64,000 nucleotides of DNA, taken from the NCBI RefSeq assembly GCF_023028345.1, contig NZ_CP095489.1, positions 1-64,000 of the forward strand. Reading direction: 5' to 3'. The position numbers were made by a program, and so were the translations under genes. Shown one piece after another: positions 59,490 to 64,000 of this stretch. The notes under the pieces were generated by a model. That model searched no databases and was not told the DNA's origin. It was given only the letters and a program-made list of their open reading frames with translations. The first letter of the stretch is position 1. The number at the start of each line of letters is the position of its first letter. The stretch is from Halorientalis marina. Its GTDB lineage: Archaea > Halobacteriota > Halobacteria > Halobacteriales > Haloarculaceae.

Positions 59490-59933
59490 ATGGATTATAA
59501 ATATTACGACGATTTCATCGTCGGCGAAACTCACAAAACCGATGATGTCGAAGTCACCAAGCAGGAAATCCTTGAGTTCGGGCAGAAATACGATCCGCTT
59601 CCGTTCCATATTGACGAAGAGGCAGCAGCGAAAACGCCGTTTAATGGCGTAATCGCCAGTGGACTGCAAACCTTTGCACTCTCCCAGAAACAGGTTGTCG
59701 ATAGTTTCTTTCGAGAAAGCCACCTGCTGGGGAGCGTCGGTTTTGACGAAGCAGAGTTCCCGAATCCTGTTCGTCCCGGAGATATACTTTCCACGACACT
59801 TGAAATCCTTGAGAAGCGCCCATCAAAATCCAATCCTTCCCGAGGACTCGTGACGATTATGCGGAAGGTCGTTAATCAACACGACTCCGTTGTCCTTCGG
59901 GTAACCAATAATGTTCTAGTAGAACGGCAATAG
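59490..59933 (+). CDS. MaoC-type enoyl-CoA hydratase (hotdog fold)
   Basis: 147 aa starting MDYKYYDDFIVGETHKTD. The hydratase motif D-P-L-P-F-H-I-D (FGQKYDPLPFHIDEEAA) and GVIASGLQTFAL are the MaoC/R-hydratase hallmarks. Overlaps the dehydrogenase end if read from 59466, so the ATG at 59490 is preferred. Likely hydrates the enoyl-CoA made by the dehydrogenase. Confidence 0.88.
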   Translation: MDYKYYDDFIVGETHKTDDVEVTKQEILEFGQKYDPLPFHIDEEAAAKTPFNGVIASGLQTFALSQKQVVDSFFRESHLLGSVGFDEAEFPNPVRPGDILSTTLEILEKRPSKSNPSRGLVTIMRKVVNQHDSVVLRVTNNVLVERQ

Positions 59934-60015
59934 GAATAGCATGGTTGGTCCACCGTTCTATTCTGAAGGACGGGGTTGTTTAGACACTCGTCAAAATACG
60001 GTTTAGCGGTCCTAT

Positions 60016-60641
60016 ACTCAGCTTTGCACGTTAGCGTCGGCGGTTGAGTGAACGAAGAGGTGGTCGATCTCTTCCATAAGGGCCACAATCATCGTTGTCT
60101 CGAACCCACGAGAGAAGGTTGTACACTGCTTCCTTCAGGGAATGTTCGAGGTTCGCTCGAAGCGGATAGACTGTTTTGTCGTCAGCGTAGAAGGCGTAGA
60201 TGAGGTCTTGGCCCCAGACAGTATCACCTTCAGCGTGATCGTAGAAGCGGCCAATGCGGGGGACTTCGTCCCCGGCTTTCTCGGTGAAGGTGTCGTCAAG
60301 GATGATGTAACCATCCTTCGACCAGCGCGTTTCACCGTGTTTTTGGAGTTCTTCGAGGCGTTCGTGGTTGAATTGCTGTTCATCCCAGTTGTATTCGGTG
60401 AGGAACTTGTTAAGGGCGCATTTGCTGTTGGCCGGAAGGCCTTCGCGTGCGATACCCGCCACGGTCTTGTCGCTGGCCGCAACAAGACCGGTGGCGTAGG
60501 TTTTCGCGTGACGGCGTTGTGCTGGTGACAGCGACTCGAACTCGTCGAACACGCGCGTACACGACAGGAAGTCCGTAATCGGCATTATCCGTCTTTGCTA
60601 CCGCCTATGTTATGCTCCTACTTCAACGTGCAAAGCTGAGT
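60016..60641 (-). mobile_element. internally deleted IS (non-autonomous)
   Basis: Perfect 17-bp terminal repeats: ACTCAGCTTTGCACGTT at 60016-60032 and its complement at 60625-60641. Total 626 bp. The transposase inside is missing its middle (see 60031-60585), so the element depends on a helper copy elsewhere. A MITE-like deletion derivative. Confidence 0.75.
60031..60585 (-). pseudogene. transposase with in-frame internal deletion
   Basis: 184 aa remain. N-terminal part (MPITDFLSCTRVFDEF ... WSKDGYIILDDTFTEKAGDEVPRIGRFYDHAEG with the first Asp) reads to TVYPLR, then jumps to the C-terminal region LEHSLKEAVYNLLSWVRDN. Full-length relatives are about 400 aa by my recall (IS701/ISH3-like). The reading frame survives the deletion, so a truncated protein could still be made. 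Confidence 0.65.
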
Positions 60642-60721
60642 GAGTTCAAAAACTCGTCTTTGACGCTGTGAGTCTGTAGAAACTGACCCTACCCCGACGC
60701 TGTCTTGCGTTCAACAGGGCA

Positions 60722-61410
60722 AGCGTTGTTCAGATTAGTTGGTTCCACGCGAATGCGAATGTTTGAAACCATAGGCCGATTCGGCTGAGGGGTGTCGGAA
60801 ATGATTCGTAAACTGTTCGGTTCGTAGATTTACCTCTTTGAAAACACGTTCGACAGTACTCCGATTTCCATGGGTGACATGCTGAGATCGGAGTTTCCTT
60901 GAATAGCACGGTTTGTAACCACGGTGCACCATCAACGAGAAACACGGCATCAGCGATGTCGTGTTTCTCTTGGAGTTCCTGCAGGAACTGCTTTGTCAGG
61001 ACGATGGTTCGCGTCGGAAACAGACGCACGTGCAGCAATTCGTTTGTTTCGGGATCGACCGCGGCGTACAGCCAAAATTGTTGACCGTTGAGTTGAATCA
61101 CGGTTTCGTCGACCGCAACGTGATTCGGGTTCTTGCCGTCACGGGGCTGTAAATCGGCTTTCTGTACCTAGTTATGAACAGTGGATCGAGCGCGTTGGAC
61201 ACCAAGACAATCGATAACACCAACAGTATATGAGAGTGACAATTCAGCCGCGTGAAGGTGGATACTGAGCCGCATCAACGGTTGCGGTGTCGCTTCAGCC
61301 TCACAAAATCTAATTCGATGCAGCCGCTAGCCTCCCTTGCCGGACGATTTCTGGCATAGGCACCACAAATTTCGACCGCTTCGTTCTCCAGACCTTAACT
61401 CAACAGTGCC
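60722..61410 (-). mobile_element. IS6-type element relic, copy 3
   Basis: Right end (reverse) GGCACTGTTGAGTTAAGG and left end GCGTTGTTCAGATTAG. The transposase keeps VIQLNGQQFWLYAAVDPETNELLHVRLFP and VFLVDGAPWLQTVLF; the upstream part has a TAG in VHN-stop-VQK (a Trp codon changed) and a frame slip near 61310, so it is dead. Sibling of the copies at 43183 and 46924. Confidence 0.7.
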
Positions 61411-61521
61411 TCATTGGCCTTCCCATGTACCTCTATAGTCAGTCTCTAAGAAGCGAATAGCCGGGATCCTGTATCGAGCAGTTAGATGAATACTTGACTA
61501 CGTCGTTGCCACCGTCCCTCC

Positions 61522-63198
61522 GTGGCTCCAACACGTAAATCTCGCCGCACTGTCTTTCGACAAATCGCCCAACAGCCCTTCACCGACTGGCCTGCGTACG
61601 AGTCCACGCCACTGTTCGACCGCTCATCACTCGCCGCAGTAGAAACAGACGTTCGTATCGTCGCGGAAACCTGGTTCCAACAGGAGGCGCACGAGACGGT
61701 CGAACCGTTCGTCTCCACACTCCCACTCGCATATGTCCGATTCGATGCCCACGACCGATACGCAGGGTCAACGAGCTACGAAATGGAGACACTATTTCGC
61801 CTATTCCTGCTGAAAGAATGCTATGGCTGGGACCACGAGACTGCCCTCGTCGAATACCTCACCCAGCATCCCGAGCTCTGCGAACAGATTGGCCTGCAGT
61901 CAGTACCCGATCAGTCAACCCTGTGGCGCAGCTGGCACCACCGCTTCACTACTGATCTCCAAGATACCGTCGAGACCGCGGCTCGAACAATCCTCATCAA
62001 AGCACAGAATGCTGGTATCTCAGTCCCGTGCGAACCTGAACGGCAGAGCCGCAGACACGGTGACGAGCGTACGGAACCGGACCCCGATGATCAGACCGTA
62101 TTAGAGCAGGCCGAAACAGTCACTGAGAATGTTAGCCGTGTCGCTTTCCCAGCGTTCTCACTGGACCGAGGCGAGGGCTGTGAAATCCACGAGAACGCTT
62201 ACTGGGACCTCCAGACCTATCTGAGGCTTCGAGAGAACTTGGCTGTCAACGAAGGCGCTCGGAGCTTCATCCACGAGTCCAATCGGGAGCGAACACCACT
62301 CGGTCATGCTCATCGCGAGCATCTCCGGGATCTTTCGATCAGGCAAATACGTGAAATGTACCGCCAAGCCGTGAGTCGCCTCTTAGATCGTATCGCAGAG
62401 ACTGAGGAGTTGTTCCGGGCTGGCATCGTCGCGATCAATATCACTGAATCAGACCCGTTCACAGGAGATCGAACCGGGCATGAGGACGAAATTATCGGCA
62501 CGAAGGAGAAAACCGATGAGTACGCCTACCAGTGGGCGACAGTCCAGCTGGTCGGGAATGCTGTCCCAATCGTGTTAGACGCGCGGCCAGTGCGCAAAGG
62601 ATATACGCGCATGGAGATCGTCGAGAACCTCTTGGACTCTGCAGAGAACCTCGTTCATGTCGATAACGTGCTGATGGACCGTGAGTTCGACAGCCAGCAC
62701 ATCCTGGAGATGCTCAGCCAGCGCGGGCTCTCCTACGTGGTGCCCAAGCGGATGCAGACGAGTGAGAAAGCCCAGGCGAAACGACTTCTCAAGCGCAACA
62801 AGGACCGGTACGAGACAGATCGGAAATTGCATCTCGGCGACAACGAATGGCATTCAACGACACTCATCTATCGACGGAATGAGAATTCCGAGCACACCGA
62901 TCATCGGCAGTACTCGGTGTTCATGACGAATCGGAATAGCGGGTTCCTTACTGAGTACGGATACAGATGGGAGATTGAGAGCGGGTACAAGTCGATCAAA
63001 CGATTCATGGGTGCGACGACCTCGAAGAATTTTAGCCTCCGATTCTTCTATTTCGCGTTCGCCTGTCTCCTGTACTCGATCTGGCGAGCGGTTGATTTGC
63101 TTGTGCAGGTACAGTTGACCGGCGAGTACGAACACTCGCCCATTGTGACAGCCGACAACACGCTGACACTGGTGAAGAAGGAAACCGGAATCGGATAG
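61522..63198 (+). CDS. IS4-type transposase, apparently intact
   Basis: 558 aa from GTG or TTG (first residues MAPTRKSRRTVFRQ). The C-terminal part has the IS4 YREK signature: YGYRWEIESGYKSIK fits Y-x2-R-x3-E-x6-K exactly. Other catalytic Asp candidates are in NVLMDREFDSQHILEML and IVAINITESDPFTG. No flanking inverted repeats were found by eye. Full length and no stops, so it may be active. Confidence 0.75.
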   Translation: MAPTRKSRRTVFRQIAQQPFTDWPAYESTPLFDRSSLAAVETDVRIVAETWFQQEAHETVEPFVSTLPLAYVRFDAHDRYAGSTSYEMETLFRLFLLKECYGWDHETALVEYLTQHPELCEQIGLQSVPDQSTLWRSWHHRFTTDLQDTVETAARTILIKAQNAGISVPCEPERQSRRHGDERTEPDPDDQTVLEQAETVTENVSRVAFPAFSLDRGEGCEIHENAYWDLQTYLRLRENLAVNEGARSFIHESNRERTPLGHAHREHLRDLSIRQIREMYRQAVSRLLDRIAETEELFRAGIVAINITESDPFTGDRTGHEDEIIGTKEKTDEYAYQWATVQLVGNAVPIVLDARPVRKGYTRMEIVENLLDSAENLVHVDNVLMDREFDSQHILEMLSQRGLSYVVPKRMQTSEKAQAKRLLKRNKDRYETDRKLHLGDNEWHSTTLIYRRNENSEHTDHRQYSVFMTNRNSGFLTEYGYRWEIESGYKSIKRFMGATTSKNFSLRFFYFAFACLLYSIWRAVDLLVQVQLTGEYEHSPIVTADNTLTLVKKETGIG

Positions 63199-63651
63199 TA
63201 ACGAGACTCTCTCCGCGATAGCGTGTCTTCACAGTGGCGACACTATCCAGAGTCTCCGAAATCCGCTGGAATAGTTGCCTGTGGAACAAGAGCGGCCGTT
63301 CAGAAAGCGATCTGAAGCGGATTCTCCTTTTCGATTCGGCCGATTCCACGCATTACAGGCCCGCTATACCTGCTGTAGTCTCAACTTCCAACGGCTGGCA
63401 TTCGATATAGCGGTATGTGATTTATGACCCCACAGCTCCCGTGTTTTCCTAGTGCTGTGGGGGGTCTCTGTAGGGAATTCGTGGAATTTTGGCGGGAGTG
63501 TGGTTGCTCGTGATTACTCCAATAATCACGACCACTTTGAAGTACCCCGCTGCCGTCGGTGAAGCACGAATGCTGCAACCCCCTCACATCGACGCTTTCC
63601 CCAGGGTAGAGGCACCGAGACCGGACTCGCAGGACGGTGGAGGGCTGGTGG
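63199..63651. other. non-coding stretch with hairpins
   Basis: 450 bp. Inverted repeats CCCCACAGC ... GCTGTGGGG (63431-63461 region) and CGTGATTA-CTCCAA-TAATCACG (63509-63530) precede the recombinase gene. They may be recombinase-binding or attachment sequences, or terminators; no att core can be proposed without the other junction. Confidence 0.4.
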
Positions 63652-64000
63652 ATGTCTGACCGAGCACTTTCGACGCCGCTCGACGATAGCTTTGAGCGCT
63701 ACCTCCTGGACAAGGGGAAAGGCCGAGGGAGCGACGGCGGAAACTACCGACGAAACGCTGCGCGTGAGCTCGAGCGGTTCGCCGAGTGGGCTGCCGGCGA
63801 TAGGGGTAACGACGACTGGACCGGGATCGTCCCCGACGACGTCGACCGCGACTCCACCTTCGAGGACCTCGACGAACGCGTCTTCCGGGAATACGCCCGG
63901 CATCTCGCTGGTGACCGTGGCCTCAAGCAGAACACCGTCCAAACCTATTACCGCTATATCTCCGCGTGGTGTGGCTGGTGTGTCAACGAGGGTTATCTCG
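63652..64000 (+). CDS. tyrosine recombinase/integrase, 5' part
   Basis: Partial, 116 codons, running off the window. MSDRALSTPLDDSFERYLLDKGKG, then an SAM-like (core-binding) domain: RRNAARELERFAEWAA, DLDERVFREYARHLAGDRGLKQNTVQTYYRYISAWCGWCVNEGYL. The catalytic R-H-R-Y domain lies beyond 64000. Likely haloarchaeal XerC/D-like integrase of a mobile element. Start ATG is the only good one; GGTGG lies just upstream. Confidence 0.75.
   Translation, partial: MSDRALSTPLDDSFERYLLDKGKGRGSDGGNYRRNAARELERFAEWAAGDRGNDDWTGIVPDDVDRDSTFEDLDERVFREYARHLAGDRGLKQNTVQTYYRYISAWCGWCVNEGYL

Noticed and set aside
1-64000. tRNA or rRNA genes
   Set aside because: No cloverleaf with conserved arms (for example TTCGA-type T-loop with matching stems) was found by eye.

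Overview
The window looks like part of a haloarchaeal (class Halobacteria) replicon, most likely a megaplasmid or an integrated plasmid. Proteins are strongly acidic (rich in D and E), genes use archaeal TATA boxes with short or absent leaders, and archaeal machinery is present: a TFB, two Orc1/Cdc6 initiators, a PAN-like AAA ATPase, TRAM proteins and many haloarchaea-specific zinc-ribbon families. No tRNA, rRNA or CRISPR array was seen.

Layout. 0-6.3 kb: a PAN-like AAA ATPase coupled to a DUF6414-like gene broken by one in-frame stop, three membrane or secreted unknowns, and an AlbA_2 (Schlafen-type) DNA-binding protein. 6.4-23.6 kb: an accessory block with its own TFB, a TumE-like toxin pair, many small conserved haloarchaeal proteins (DUF6166 twice, DUF6735, DUF6610, zinc ribbons, a SWIM protein, an ArdC-like metallopeptidase) and an AbiE-like nucleotidyltransferase pair. 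Two repeated elements mark this block: a T-run followed by a GC-rich inverted repeat just upstream of at least ten genes, and a 40-42 bp inverted repeat (TTAACCAACA ... TGTTGGTTAA) found six times between 8.5 and 25.9 kb. 23.6-27.1 kb: a replication origin, with an intact orc1/cdc6, 20-bp origin-box-like repeats on both sides, an AT-rich stretch, and a second orc1/cdc6 broken by a one-base frameshift.

27.2-38.6 kb: a defence or DNA-processing island with a type IIG restriction-methyltransferase, two unknowns, an AddB/AddA-like helicase-nuclease pair and a TRAM protein. 38.7-42.7 kb: a second AbiE-like pair, then a partition locus. It has 9-bp-periodic AACGA iterons upstream of parA, and the same 9-bp pattern continues inside the coding sequence of the downstream parB-like gene. 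A second TRAM protein and small genes follow.

42.8-61.4 kb: an IS-rich, lower-GC region. An IS630 relic is interrupted by an IS6-type relic and by an intact IS1595 element with visible terminal inverted repeats and target duplication. Between further IS copies lies a fatty-acid or acyl-CoA degradation gene set: IclR regulator, two acyl-CoA dehydrogenases, a 3-hydroxyacyl-CoA dehydrogenase/enoyl-CoA hydratase fusion, a thiolase with its DUF35 partner, an acyl-CoA ligase and a MaoC-type hydratase. 61.5-64 kb: an intact IS4-type transposase and the 5' part of a tyrosine recombinase that runs off the window.
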